Assembly (NCBI GenBank): GCA_030374765.1
Contig: JARGXX010000003.1
Span: forward strand, 744,001-808,000
DNA: 64,000 bases
From: Agarophyton chilense
Taxonomy: Eukaryota; Rhodophyta; Florideophyceae; Gracilariales; Gracilariaceae
Direction: 5' to 3'
Part shown: positions 51,540-62,369 of the stretch, in pieces
How positions within the stretch are numbered: the first letter of the stretch is position 1
How the letters are laid out: each line of letters opens with the position of its first letter
The notes under the pieces: generated by a model
Seen by the model: the letters and a program-made list of their open reading frames with translations, nothing else
Databases searched by the model: none
Told to the model about the DNA's origin: nothing
Program-made: the position numbers and the translations under genes

Positions 51540-53390
51540 ACTATCATTCTTAGAGGCAGGGAGTGATATTGAGGTGACGTATGACGGACTGCTGAATGGA
51601 AAGACGGTCAAAACCTTTGTTGATTCTAGAGCCTTCCAGGTTTTTATGTCAAGGAACACTGCGCAGTCCTGTCGACCGTTAGTGAAGGAGAATGCATTGG
51701 AGCTTGAGCTAGGCGATAGTTCTTTCCTCGATCTAGTTGGTTAGTCGAAGGGGACCCTTGAAGTTCAAGGGTTTTCACGAGAGAAAGAGCTGTTCATCAT
51801 TCCTGATAATTGTGATGAGCACGATATGAGAGTCATAGTCGGTCGACGACGGCTTCGTTCATTCCACCTAGCTCTCGACTGGAGGACCAACTGTATTCAT
51901 ATGGTACGCGAGAATGGACCCAGATGAACCATCGAATCTAACGAGTACAGGAGATCTGATACTGTGCAGATCAAATAACTTTTTTTTTAGGGAATGAGGA
52001 AACTCGTCCAAAAGAAACGGTGCAAGCTGTACACGATCCGCATGCGGCCGAGTGCGAGCAGCGTGGTGCTCAAGGAACAGTTTTAAGACGTGTTTGATGA
52101 ATTAACTGACACATTTGTGGACGAGTTACCGAACGAGCTACCACCCCGACGAGACGTAGACTTCGAGGTAAAGCTGAGGTCTGACGAACCTCGGCCAGTG
52201 CGCCCAGTAATAAGGTTGTCGATCGAAGAGCTTCAGGAACTGAAAAAGTATTTACAGTCGTTACTTTAAAAGCTTAGAAGACCATCTGAATCCTCTTACC
52301 GATCGCCAGTGTTCTGTATTGAGAAAAAGGACGAGTCACTCAGAATGGTATGCGACTATCGTGCGTTAAATAAAATAAACATACCAGACTCTAATCATCT
52401 ACTTCTCATCAATGAATCTCTCGTTCAAGTGGCGGGTGCCAAGATCTTTTCACAAATAGACTGGACTGGAGCGTACCATCAAATGCTGGTAAAGTAGGAA
52501 GACTGTGCCAAAACAGCCATTCGGACCAGGTTTGGGTCATTCGAGTGGAGGGTATTGTGCTTTGGGCTTACCAACGCACCGGCTGCGTTCACAAGACCTA
52601 CTTCCACTATCCTACGGGATCGAAATGGAGAGTTTCGAGTACTTTTTTTGACGATTTACTGGTGTACTGTAAGTCTATTGAATATAACCGGGAGCATTTG
52701 AAACGCCTCCACCAAATACTGCGCACAAACAAACCCTTAGTGAAGAGCAGTAAGTGCTCTATAGGTGTCGACGAAGTGAAGTTCTTGGGGTACTTTGTAT
52801 CCAAGAATGGAGTTTCTATGCAACGTCACCTAATGGATGCTATTCTTGAGTGGCCGACGCCACAGAGCACCAAGGGTATTCAAAGCTTCATAGACTTGGC
52901 CGACTTGTATCATCTCTATATGAAGGGATTTATAAGAATTGTCAGACCAATGCAAGATCTGGTGCGAGAGAAGTCTTCCGTTTGGGAAGAGAAGCAGAAA
53001 ACCCCCTTCTCTGCTTTTAAGACTGCGTTAACTTCCGCTCTTATGCTTGTGCATGCAAGAGCCAATGAGACATTCGTAGCGTCGACTGATGCCTCCAAGT
53101 ATGCGGTGGGGGAAACGCTGGAGCAGAATGGGCATCCTGTAGCGTATTTATTTCACAGTTTGTCTATTGCAGAGACAAATTGGGAAACAGGGGAACAAAA
53201 TTTGCTTTTATGGTAGAATTGGAAGATTGGAGTGTGTGTCAGAGAGGCAGGACTTTTATCTTTTACGCCGATCATGAATCCATCAGATATCTTCAATCAA
53301 AGGCAATTCTTTCCGGACTTCATGAAAGGTGGCTGGACGTCATACAGGAGTATATCTTTGAAATCTGACATGTCCCCAGAGCAGTGAACG
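51540..53390 (+). pseudogene. Protease, RT and RNase H region of element B
   Basis: Protease: KTVKTFVDSRAFQVFMS (VDSR for VDSG) and VIVGRRRLRSFHLALDW. RT: YRSPVFCIEKKDESLRMVCD, AKIFSQIDWTGAYHQMLVK then a stop, then [12 protein letters not shown], and a frame-shifted [11 protein letters not shown] for the catalytic YxDD. RT thumb and RNase H: DEVKFLGYFVSKNGVSMQRH, ETFVASTDASKYAVGETLEQ. Several stops (for example 51742, 52267, 52495 and 53213 areas) and frame changes break it. Confidence 0.85.
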
Positions 53391-54650
53391 TGGTTTCTGA
53401 TGCGTTGAGCAGACGTGCAGATCACCTCCCCGCATGGCGAATGATGAACTTGGCGAGCCAAGACATGGAAAAGCGCGTGCAAGAGGGGTACGCTCAAGAC
53501 GATTTCACGCAGAAGATGATCACGTTTCTCCAAAGGGACACTGCAGACGAGTTTGTTGACGACAAGATAAAGTGGCGGGCGATGAACTTCCAGTTCGATG
53601 GAGGATTCTTATATTGGTCAGGATCCAACGAGGGAAGATTGTACGTGCCGACGGAAGGAAACCTACTGGGAGAATTCATGGCGGAGCTCCATGAAAGCAG
53701 TCATCATGGAATTGAAAAGATATTCAACACAATGAGAAGATATGTTTATTTGCCTGGGATGTAGGGAGAGGTAGTTAAATAGCTCGCTTCGTGTAATGAC
53801 TGTCAGAGAAATAAGATATCCAGTGTGAAGGCCAACGGAAGGCTGCAGCCGTTCGATGTCCTTATTCGATGTTGAGAGGAAGTGACGGCTGATTCTGTGA
53901 CAAAGTTTCTTGAGAGCAAGCGCGGAAAGTACGCAGTACTCGTCATTGCGGAGAAGATGTTGAAGAGAGGAATCTTTATTCCAACAAGTGATGACATCAA
54001 TGGTCAAGATGCGTCTTTGCTCTTCCAGGACTTCTCGTTTTCTAAGCACTGAGTCCCGATCGTCATCATATCCGATAGAGATCCAAAGTTTAAATCGAAC
54101 TACTGGAGAAGCCTAGCGGAATTGACAAATGTTCGGGTGAATATGTTTACAGCTGACCATACCCAGACGGATGGACAATCGGAAAATATGATCCGCACAC
54201 TGTGAATTACGATAAGAAGCTTCATCCAGAAGTTCCCAGAGAACTGGAATACGACTTTCAGCCAGCTGGAGTTCAAACACAACTCTTCGAAACAGAAAAC
54301 GACTGGGTTTGCGCCTTTTATGGTTGATTTCGGCCATGTATCACACAGTCCTCCAACGCGCAGTCCGGATGAATACAGTGTCCCGTGCCAGAGTGCATTA
54401 GACTACGTTGAGCGCAAAGAGGCCTTTCGGCGTGTTACAAGGGATAACATCGCCCGCGCCAGAGCCGATAAGAAGCATTAAGCAGACCGGCAGCGAGAGG
54501 CCGTGCCGTTCAAGAAGGGCGATTTGGTGATGCTGAAAGCAGAGGCTTTGAACACGTTTAAACGTTCCGACCTTCTTACGAAGTGGTGGCCTAGGTATCT
54601 GGGACATCTCGATGTATTGGAGATCATGGGGCCCGTTACCTACAGAATTT
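53384..54650 (+). pseudogene. Integrase region of element B
   Basis: Starts NVVSDALSRRADHLP at the RNase H end, then the zinc-binding region (ELHESSHHGIEKIFNTMRRY, then SCNDCQRNK). The core has lost the usual first-Asp block; a decayed core follows with VIISDRDPKFKSNYWRSL (second Asp), TADHTQTDGQSENMIRTL, and PENWNTTFSQLEFKHNSSKQ. Stops are at several places, for example after RTL. Confidence 0.82.
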
Positions 54651-54971
54651 AGCTTCCACCTTCAACGAAACGCGCACAGTGTCTGCCACGTATCGAAGCT
54701 GAAGAAGTTCAACAGACGTGAGGGCAGGAGTAGATCACTCAATGTGGTAATTGATGCACACGGAACGGAAGAGCACGAAGTAGCGAAGATTTGGGATAAG
54801 AAGAAGAAAAATCATCGAGTCATGTATCTAGTGAGGTTTGAAAGAGAACCATCGAGTGAGGCAATATGGTTTAGCAAATCGGAGTTGAAGAAATGTATGG
54901 ATATGGTTCGAGAATTTGAGTGTTGGAAGTGGATGTCGAACTCGAAAGAAAAAGTGAATGAAAGAGGGTAA
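54612..54971 (+). pseudogene. Chromodomain at the C-terminus of element B integrase
   Basis: Open segment of 119 residues. HSVCHVSKLKKFNRREG is the usual integrase end, and EVAKIWDKKKKNHRVMYLVR followed by SSEAIWFSKSELKKCMDMVREFE is a chromodomain with the aromatic positions partly kept. In chromoviruses this domain directs insertion to particular chromatin. Confidence 0.75.
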
Positions 54972-55153
54972 GAGCGCCTCCCGTGTGAGCCAAGGTGAAG
55001 CAACGGACGGATGCACCTCTGATTTCCAATACGTTAGAGTCTGACTTGAGTTTTCGTGAATGACGAAGGGGAGTCCCCGTCGTCCGGAGGTGGGAGTTGT
55101 TGTTGTTGTCTTTGTTTAAAAGAAAATTTTTAAGTCGAGACCACTTTCTTCCA
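54969..55153 (+). repeat. 3' LTR of element B (internally deleted)
   Basis: About 185 bp, matching the ends of 50164-50437 but lacking an internal block of about 90 bp after GTTTTCGTGAA. Confidence 0.78.
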
Positions 55154-55171
55154 ACTGCCAACTTCAAGAAT

Positions 55172-55400
55172 GATGAGTCACAGAAGAAAAGCTTTTAGTT
55201 CAACGATCAATCAGACAACCTACTACTTTGGGCCGTGTTAACATGTGGCCCTCACTTAGAGCACTGGAAAATGACCAAGGATCTCTTCGCAAGGATGCCA
55301 CATTTGTTTAATACTGCAATTGAGTTAGGACCTTTCTAGAACGAGTCGTAGCCATCTTCCAAATCCCGTTCGCAACGCTTTAAGACGGTTGTCGCCGATA
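55172..55400 (+). pseudogene. SANT/Myb-like DNA-binding fragment, transposon-type
   Basis: A plus-strand frame with three stops reads FNDQSDNLLLWAVLTCGPHL, EHWKMTKDLFARMPHLFNTA, then SKSRSQRFKTVVADS. The pattern of Trp and basic residues resembles the Myb/SANT-like domains that some DNA transposons encode as a separate protein. A charged stretch ELDERCTALEEKC near 55815-55855 may be its decayed C-terminal part. The assignment is weak. Confidence 0.3.
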
Positions 55401-58400
55401 GCGGGTTTGCCGTTAAAATAAATTCTTTCGCATCTTTAATCACCAAGGTGTATAGTGAGAAAAAGAGCTTCTGAACGACTTTATTGGTCAGTTCGACGAC
55501 TATTAGCAGGAAAACAGAACTGATAACAACTAAAAGGTTGAGAAAAAGCAGACTCTTTTTTCAGCTTGGGAAAAGATGCGCGACCGGGCCCGCCAGAGTC
55601 AATGCATATCACAAAAAGCGCGTTTTCTCTGCTCGTATCAGCAACTGCAGCGTTTTTGATATCAGGTACAAGCTCATCACGATGAAAGGGTAAAACAGGA
55701 AAAAGCAGAGACTTTTGGTTATCAGTTGGAGTAGAAGAGTAAATGGATGAAACGAAGCCGGTTAGACGAATGTATGACCCGTATTCCGAATGAGGTGGCA
55801 ATGAACGCGCGTCGTGCTGAGCTCGATGAACGATGCACGGCACTGGAGGAGAAATGTTTCAATACTGACGAGCAGACAAGCCAGGAACATTAAAAGGAGA
55901 GACTGTTTGCGTTAGAAGAGCGAAAGTCTCTTCTAGGCGTTTTCGTCATCCTGACAAAAAACTCGGGTCATACTAGGGACCCCGTGAAAATGCTATGAAA
56001 CAATCTTGAACTTCATGGTGCGATCCTTATCTTATTTAATACAAGGTTTCGCCTGTGTTTGAAAACGTAGAAGGCTTGTGTACTTTCAAGCAGTGGGGCG
56101 CATATCTTGAAGCTTGATTGGACCGGCGCTTGTGGTAGAGGTAGGTCTTAAAATCTCGAAGCAGCCTGGGGCAAATGTGGAGTCAAGATTGCGGTGATTC
56201 GCGGATCCTATTATTTTCTTTCATATCTTCGCTAGTTAAGTATAGTTTTACGTACTTTTAGATATACTAGAAGGCTTCTGTTACCGAGCTCATTCGCTTG
56301 TTTTAGTCCACACACTTTTGAGTTGCGAGCTGCTGAGCACATTTTACTTATAACCATGTGCGAAGCATCATGCTTCGTGTGCATTGTAACGTCTATGTGG
56401 ACATGATGTACGCATCGCCCCCATAGAAGCTACAATGGACGTTTTCCATGACAAGTGTAATCTTCAAAAGATTAAAATCACTATTCTTGTAAAGCGTCTA
56501 GTCTTGACACTGACACTCTTCTGGTTCATATAAGATGAAGAGAAGACCTGCTTGGCAGTGAAACTGTGCAGGAGCAATCAGTAAGATAGTGTTTGCCTGG
56601 GGTATATGCTGCGTTGATTCAGACAATCTACACCAGAACCGGAGATCTGAACTTTTGGTGTAGTCAAGTATTCCAACGTTATTCTCCAGAGGTGCTTTTG
56701 GCATCCATAGCACGAGAAAGCTGAGTAGAACGATCATTGTGTAGGATGTCCGATCGCAATGTAATGATTAAGTGGGATTTAACTTCGTATATCGATTCGA
56801 TGAGCACCCAAAACATTTTTGAGGGCTTGGAGCTGGGCATTGCAAACATGAACTATAGATCTGCCCAAACTGTAACTTCTTGCGAGAGGAAGCATTGTCA
56901 TACAGCAGGCAATTAGACGATATCATCTCTATCGAGAACACAATGTAACCTCTTCACGCCATCCATGTCCCATTGAAGCTCATATATGTCTATTGAATAT
57001 CTGCCTAATATACAAATCGATATTGGATACGTGTAAGACACCCTAACAATGTGCAACATATGCCCATTGAATGAACTATAGATAAAATCTTGGTGTTACC
57101 TTTAGTTGTGCAGGAGTATGTCCATGAGCTTTGCCACAGACACATGTATGATGTTGTGTACAGGCCCTTCAAACCAATGGCATCTATGCGATGTCATAAT
57201 GAATATTAGTGAGATATTGGAAGTTTATGCTCTACACATATACGAAAATTTTTATGAACATCTTCCCAATTTCTTTAAGACGTCCAAAGGACGTCTCAGA
57301 TGCACGACTGGTAGTCATCAGATGTACGTGAGATGTTGGAAACTCAATTCTGAGGGATATGTCAAAGATATCACTGTGGCTCATGGGTTATGTCTGGCTA
57401 CATGAGACAGTTTGAATAGGCGAAAACTAAAAGTCGCGAATGCAGCTGGCCTCTCTGTAGACGTTTTCGTTGAACATCGTCGTCTTGATTGTAAGATATA
57501 GATCGCTTAGCAAGTATAACACTCTATAATCATATATAGCCTGTTCTAACAACCAAAGCTGGACGGCCGCACTGGATGCTATAGAAAGAAGGACAAGCAA
57601 AAGCTTTTGCTACTTCCGCACTTTAGGCAGCATGATATTCTGTTTGTTTTCTTTGTACTCGTTCTGCCGTTTTGCTTCTTGCTGCTGCAGGCACCCACAC
57701 ACTCACTAATAGGTATGGATATATGATGGGTCGCGCTTATGCACTTCTCGTGCTGTTACCGTAGAAAGAAAACAAAAGAATTGTGACGTAATTTAGACAG
57801 CAGGAATTGTGTAAAAACTATTGAGAAATGACTTAAGCACTGGAACCACACATAGAAGAGCAGTTTTTGTTAAAGCTAGTAAACTCCATTGGGGTGGTCT
57901 AAATATTTGAGCTGCGCCAGTTGTAACGTAGTTTTCAGGAATTTGGGACACATATTGTACTCTGAGTACAGTAGTTTGAATACTTCTTCGTCGTCAATGG
58001 CTCCAAAAGCTTCTTCTTTGTCAATTGCACGCTTATAAAGTTCATCTTAATGTTCATCCAGTCTTTTCTTTATTTGTAGCTAGTCGCATTTGAATGATAG
58101 AAGAGGGCGCTTTACAATGATTTTGTTGCTCTGGGCTACGGTGCACAGGGGGATTCTCAGTGGAAGTAAAATATGCGCGAAATCATACAAAGAACGATTG
58201 AACAGATTGCAACGGTAACAAAAGTTTACGAGACAAGTGGAGAACCAGTAGCAGAGAAGGCTGACACTTTAGAGAAAATACTAGAACCAGAAAAGGATTT
58301 AGACACTCCACGGTAGTTGAGGTTTGCCATGGTGACACTGAGCGACTAAAAGGTGACTAAGTAGACCATTAGCGGCGGCAAACACATGTCCAAAAAATAA

Positions 58401-58549
58401 GCAGCCCCCTTACTAAGGATCCATGCAGGTCCGAAACACGGATGCTGAGAGGTCCTTACACGTAACACATTTAGTATGAGGATCAACTACGACATACTTT
58501 TCAAATACTGTATCTACTATATATCCCTATGGGGAAGTACATCTAGTGA
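55401..58549. other. 3.1-kb region without recognised gene
   Basis: Mostly AT-rich sequence with short frames only; the longest (57106-57405, +, 99 residues) is not recognised. No terminal repeats, tRNA or rRNA are seen. It is probably decayed transposon sequence. Confidence 0.35.
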
Positions 58550-58696
58550 CCGAAATTGATGTAGGCTACATTAAAAAGGTGTAGGTGGAATCCAGTCAAC
58601 CCATCGAAATTAATGTAGCCTGTCATAGCCCACAATAATTCCTGTACCCACATTAATGCGGTACGTATTCTAACAGTGTGGGCTACATCAATTCGG
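58550..58696. mobile_element. MITE-like palindromic element with TGA duplication
   Basis: 147 bp. The left end CCGAAATTGATGTAGGCTAC and the reverse complement of the right end CCGAATTGATGTAGCCCAC are nearly the same (one indel, two changes). TGA flanks both sides (58547-58549 and 58697-58699). An internal copy ATCGAAATTAATGTAGCCTG and a shorter ACATTAATGCGG lie between. It has no coding capacity. Confidence 0.6.
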
Positions 58697-58726
58697 TGAG
58701 GATCAATTGTTGTAAGCTAAAATGTT

Positions 58727-59941
58727 TCAAGAAAATGACTGTTTATACTCATCGGGCTGTGTGGCAAATGCCAAATCAGGACAAGAGAGGCTCAACACAG
58801 GTTCTCCGTCAAAATGGGTACGGTACTTTCGGATGAACTCCTGAAGGTTCGGGAAGAGCTGCGGCTCTTCCCACAAGCCATTAACATTTAACGCGAGTGC
58901 AGTTTTGATCATGGCTTTCCTTGCATACCTAAGTCCATCCACATCTCTTTGAAGGTTAGCATCTTGTACTGCTAACTTTGCAAGACGTAAAAAGAAGTGC
59001 TTTCCTGGATTTTGAATCTCTCCAGAAGATGACCACTTTCTTTTCGCTATCATGTTCAAGTTGTGCGTTTCCCTCCGGGTATTCCATGCTTTCTTGACCT
59101 TCTGTATAATGAAGAAGTCTGGTGGTGGAATCAAGTGGGTGGCGCTTTTTGGGAAATATCGAACTTCCTTGTGGATCTTATCCGCGGCCTGCTTCAATCC
59201 GGAATTCATAGCGTGACCAGTGCAGTTATTCACTTATAGAACTCGTTTTCGGATTTGATCCAGTTTCTTGGTAACTCTCTTTTCTCCGAACCATTCCGAC
59301 ATGACTGTGGTATCCATCCAACTTTGGGGCCCGTACAGTAGGCAACTCCGTCTATATCATTAGGAACAGTTCGAGTACAGAAAGACCTCGCCTTGTTCTG
59401 GAAGACCATAAACGCAGGCTGTATTTTGGACATATATTCCTCCACTGACTCGTACCAAAATCGTCATCCGTTTTCCAACGGATAAAACATCAGCGTACTT
59501 CACATCAAGATCAACTGAATACCGTAGAGTCTTACCGTTATCTACATTAATAAGAAAATGAGTTTCATCGGCGTTCTCTACGTTATCTTCGTCAGGTTTC
59601 TTATTTTCGAAAGCCCTTTTGAGCGTTTGCAGATGGTTTGTAACTTCTTTGTGTATGAATGCTTCTTTTTGAGGGGCCATTTGGGGCTTTTCTGTTAGAG
59701 CTCTGCTCACGATTCGATGTCTGTCTGTGAATCCTTGGATCCATCGTCGATTAATGCATTGCGTTATAGTTTTGTTTCTATTTTGTGCCACTATGCTCCT
59801 CGAATACAACTGATTCGATAACTTGGAAATGATTTGAAATGACAGATCGTGCAGAGTTCTCGAGTTAAAATTCACACCAATTTTTCTTAATCGATCAAAT
59901 TCCTGCACCATTTCGTATTGTAAGTTTCGTGTGGACGCCAT
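58727..59941 (-). pseudogene. Pogo-like DDE_1 transposase pseudogene (second family)
   Basis: The minus strand starts MASTRNLQYEMVQEFDRL at 59941. A CENP-B-like DNA-binding part contains RRWIQGFTDRHRIVSRALTE. The catalytic part has ENADETHFLINVDNGK (first Asp), VNNCTGHAMN (family VDNCSGH, second Asp changed to Asn) and LIPPPDFFIIQKVKKAWN (third Asp), followed by a helical tail. Frame changes occur near 59440 and 59235, with a stop at 59234. The Asp-to-Asn change and breaks make it inactive. It is a different subfamily from the copy at 46270-47682. Confidence 0.78.
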
Positions 59942-59959
59942 TTTCTGGGCTGCTAATGG

Positions 59960-60470
59960 CGCGGGTGGTGACAGACCCAGTAGAACGAAATGCCAGGGGG
60001 TACCAGTCTACAACCGTAGACAAAACGACAGAGGCCGGCGGAAACGACCAACCATTAAAGGCCCAGGGAGCACTAACAAACGATACAACCACTCCGAAGA
60101 ACACCTACGAGCGCCAGCAAGCCACTGCAGGGCTGCACTCGTAGTGGGGAAAGGTTGATGCTAAAGACGGCGGGGAGCGGAGCGAGGAAGAACCGAAAGC
60201 GGGAAGGAGACGGCGCCGCGGACGGTCGCCGCGCCGTGCGGGGAGGTGATCAAGGGTGGTGAGGCCTCTGGAGGAAGTTGGAGTGGGGGTGGTGGCTTTG
60301 AAGCGGATCTCAATCTCGAGATTCGCTTCCACTTCCACCACCCCAACTGGCCGTTCCACACCAACCAATTGTTGGTGTGGAAGCCCCAGGTGCAGGGAAA
60401 GGGGGATTGGTCCGGTCCACAGGACAGGTACCGTGAGACATACCCCTATCCATGTTGGGCGGTTACACAC
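59960..60470 (-). repeat. Probable 3' LTR of element C (ends approximate)
   Basis: Left of the integrase stop (60517) the minus strand has a purine tract GAGCAAGGGGGTG followed by TGTAACCGCCC, a typical polypurine tract plus LTR start near 60470. The left end is not fixed; it should lie between the pogo start (59941) and about 59980. The second copy would be beyond the window. The region is GC-rich and contains two strong inverted repeats (60279-60350 and 60354-60382). Confidence 0.5.
60354..60382. repeat. Perfect 12-bp inverted repeat, 5-nt loop
   Basis: TTCCACACCAAC at 60354-60365 and its exact reverse complement GTTGGTGTGGAA at 60371-60382, loop CAATT. It lies next to a longer imperfect inverted repeat at 60279-60350 centred on AATCTCGAGATT. 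Confidence 0.9.
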
Positions 60471-60516
60471 CCCCTTGCTCAGCGGTCGCTTCGCCCGGGC
60501 GACCGAAAAATAACGA

Positions 60517-61731
60517 CTAGTGTGTCGTGGTGCGAGCCTTCTTTGGTTCCTGGCCATGATCTTCTAAATTTTGTGGTCGTTTGTTGTAAAGCTTCAGTCT
60601 TCGGGCATGAATTCCTTTGCGAGACAATCTCTTACCTGACGACACTAGTTGATAACGCGGATGATTTGCCTTAATGACACAGCATGGCCCATAGAACCTT
60701 GTGACATAAGCAGGCCATTTGAAAGAAGGATTGAGTGCTTCTCCTTTCATCACTAGGACGAGATCTCCAACTGAGAACCTATGGCCGTAGCGAGAGTCAT
60801 CTTTCCTAATCGGCTGGCGAGCTACTCGCATCGCCCTACCGACTGTAGCGGCCTGAACTTCGATCCTTCGATGTTCTTCATGAGGAAACTTCACTAATGC
60901 ACGAGGGTCACTGCGATGTATGCGTGGAGGACATCCACACATCAGCTGGAAGGGTGAGAATCCTTCCCTCAGTTGTCGGCTTCTATATCCAAACAGAACC
61001 TCGTGGAGTGCGTCGTCCCATTCCATATTATTTCCATGTACGATATTTTCAAGGGCCTTCTTGATAGTCCCAACCATTCGTTCTGCACGCCCATTCGACA
61101 TCGGGGCGTAAGCCAGCACAGGCTTCAATTACATGCCGTTCTTGGTCAAATATTCCTGAACAGACTTGGCTAGAAACGAAGTTGCATTGTCTGACACGAT
61201 AGTTGGCAGGTATCCAAACGGGCTTACAATCTCGCTACTAATGAATTTGAGGACCTCCGTTGCCGTAGTGTATCTGGAGGCTACCGCTATCGGCTATCCA
61301 GTCAAGTGCTCTACTCCAATTAGCAGGAATCGGTTGCCACTCTTCGTCGGACGGTACGGTCCAGCAAAGTCGATGGAGAAGTTGTGGAACACATCCGTAA
61401 GAGGAGCTCTTTGACCAGCGCGGTAAGATGGAATGGGTCCCATGAACTGGCATGCTTTGCAGCTTTTGACATATTCTGCGACATTGGACACGACGTTTGG
61501 CCACCAAAACCTTTCACGGATAAATCTACGAGTGGTCGGCAAGTCCCAGTGTCCTATGTCATCGTTAGAGGTCTTCAGCAACCTAAGCCTTTCAATCACG
61601 GGTGGAACCCATCGAAGACCGGCACCGGTTCTTCGATACAACAACCCATTCCACACCATAAAATTCTTGCTACTTCTCTTCGTGGCTGCTACAATCTTAG
61701 GGTCACTTTCCTTCATCGGCATCATACTCAA
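60517..61731 (-). pseudogene. Integrase of element C, two nonsense codons
   Basis: The zinc-binding region is intact (DLPTTRRFIRERFWWPNVVS, then VKSCKACQFMG). The core starts FSIDFAGPYRPTKSGNRFLL (first Asp), followed by GVEHLTG-stop-PIAVASRYTT, where relatives have Trp, so TGG became TAG. Then come TIVSDNATSFLAKSVQEYL (second Asp), NGM-stop-LKPVLAYAPMSNGRAERM (Glu region) and a C-terminal part with DLVLVMKGEALNPSFKWPAY. No chromodomain is seen; the end is a Lys/Arg-rich tail. Confidence 0.9.
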
Positions 61732-62369
61732 TGTCGACCACTGTCCGCGTAGAAGTCTTCAATCTCCTCAAACGTGGCACCGGTCTCGACGGTCATGGTC
61801 GTGGCAACATCTTTTTCTTCTCTTTCAGTGTTTTGGGCAACGGAGTATCTAGACAAGTAGTCGGCTGCCCTGTTCTTGGCTCCTGGCCTGTAGACAATCT
61901 CGAACTTATACTCAGCGAGAAAGTCCAACCACCTAGCCAGTCGGCCATGAACATCCTTATTCTTGAATGCATACCTGAGGGCTTGATGATCAGTGAGCAA
62001 CTGAAAGGGCTGAGTTCCAAGGAGATACATCCTGAACTTTTTCAATGCGAAGATAACTGCAAGCGCTTCTTGTTCACAGACTGCATACCTTCTTTCTGCC
62101 GCCGTCATCGTCTTACTGGCGTACTGTATCGGATGAAACATCCCATCCGATTTCTTCTGCGCGAGGACCGCTCCCAATGCAACGGAAGAGGCGTCGGTCT
62201 CAACACGAAAAGGTATACTGAAGTCCGGGAATGCTAACACAGGCGGGCTGGTAAGTTTCTGCTTAAGGGTATTGAAAGCTTCCAGCATCTCATCGGTGAA
62301 ATTCAATTTGCAGTTGCCAGTTGTTGAAGCATGAAGTACAGCAGCCGTGTCGGCAAAGTGGGTGATGAA
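61728..62369 (-). pseudogene. RNase H segment of element C
   Basis: Follows the TGA at 62370 in the same frame as RT. It reads FRVETDASSVALGAVLAQKK (Asp), CEQEALAVIFALKKFRMYLL (Glu), FQLLTDHQALRYAF (Asp) and VYRPGAKNRAADYLSRY. All expected acidic positions are present. The frame stops at 61728 (ADSGRH-stop), while integrase continues in another frame from about 61731. Confidence 0.9.

Larger units (their letters stand above)
50164..55153 (+). mobile_element. Degenerate chromodomain Ty3/gypsy element (element B)
   Basis: Plus-strand element of about 5 kb between related terminal repeats (about 50164-50437 and 54969-55153). Order is gag, protease, RT, RNase H, integrase, chromodomain, i.e. a chromovirus. 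Nearly every domain has stops or frame changes, so it is inactive. Terminal repeats do not show a clean TG...CA with target duplication, so the exact ends are uncertain by several bases. A purine tract (GAAAAAGTGAATGAAAGAGGG, shortened here to its last bases GAATGAAAGAGGG) precedes the right repeat. Confidence 0.85.

Noticed and set aside
61731-62237. Plus-strand 168-codon frame
   Set aside because: Antisense to the RNase H segment of element C.
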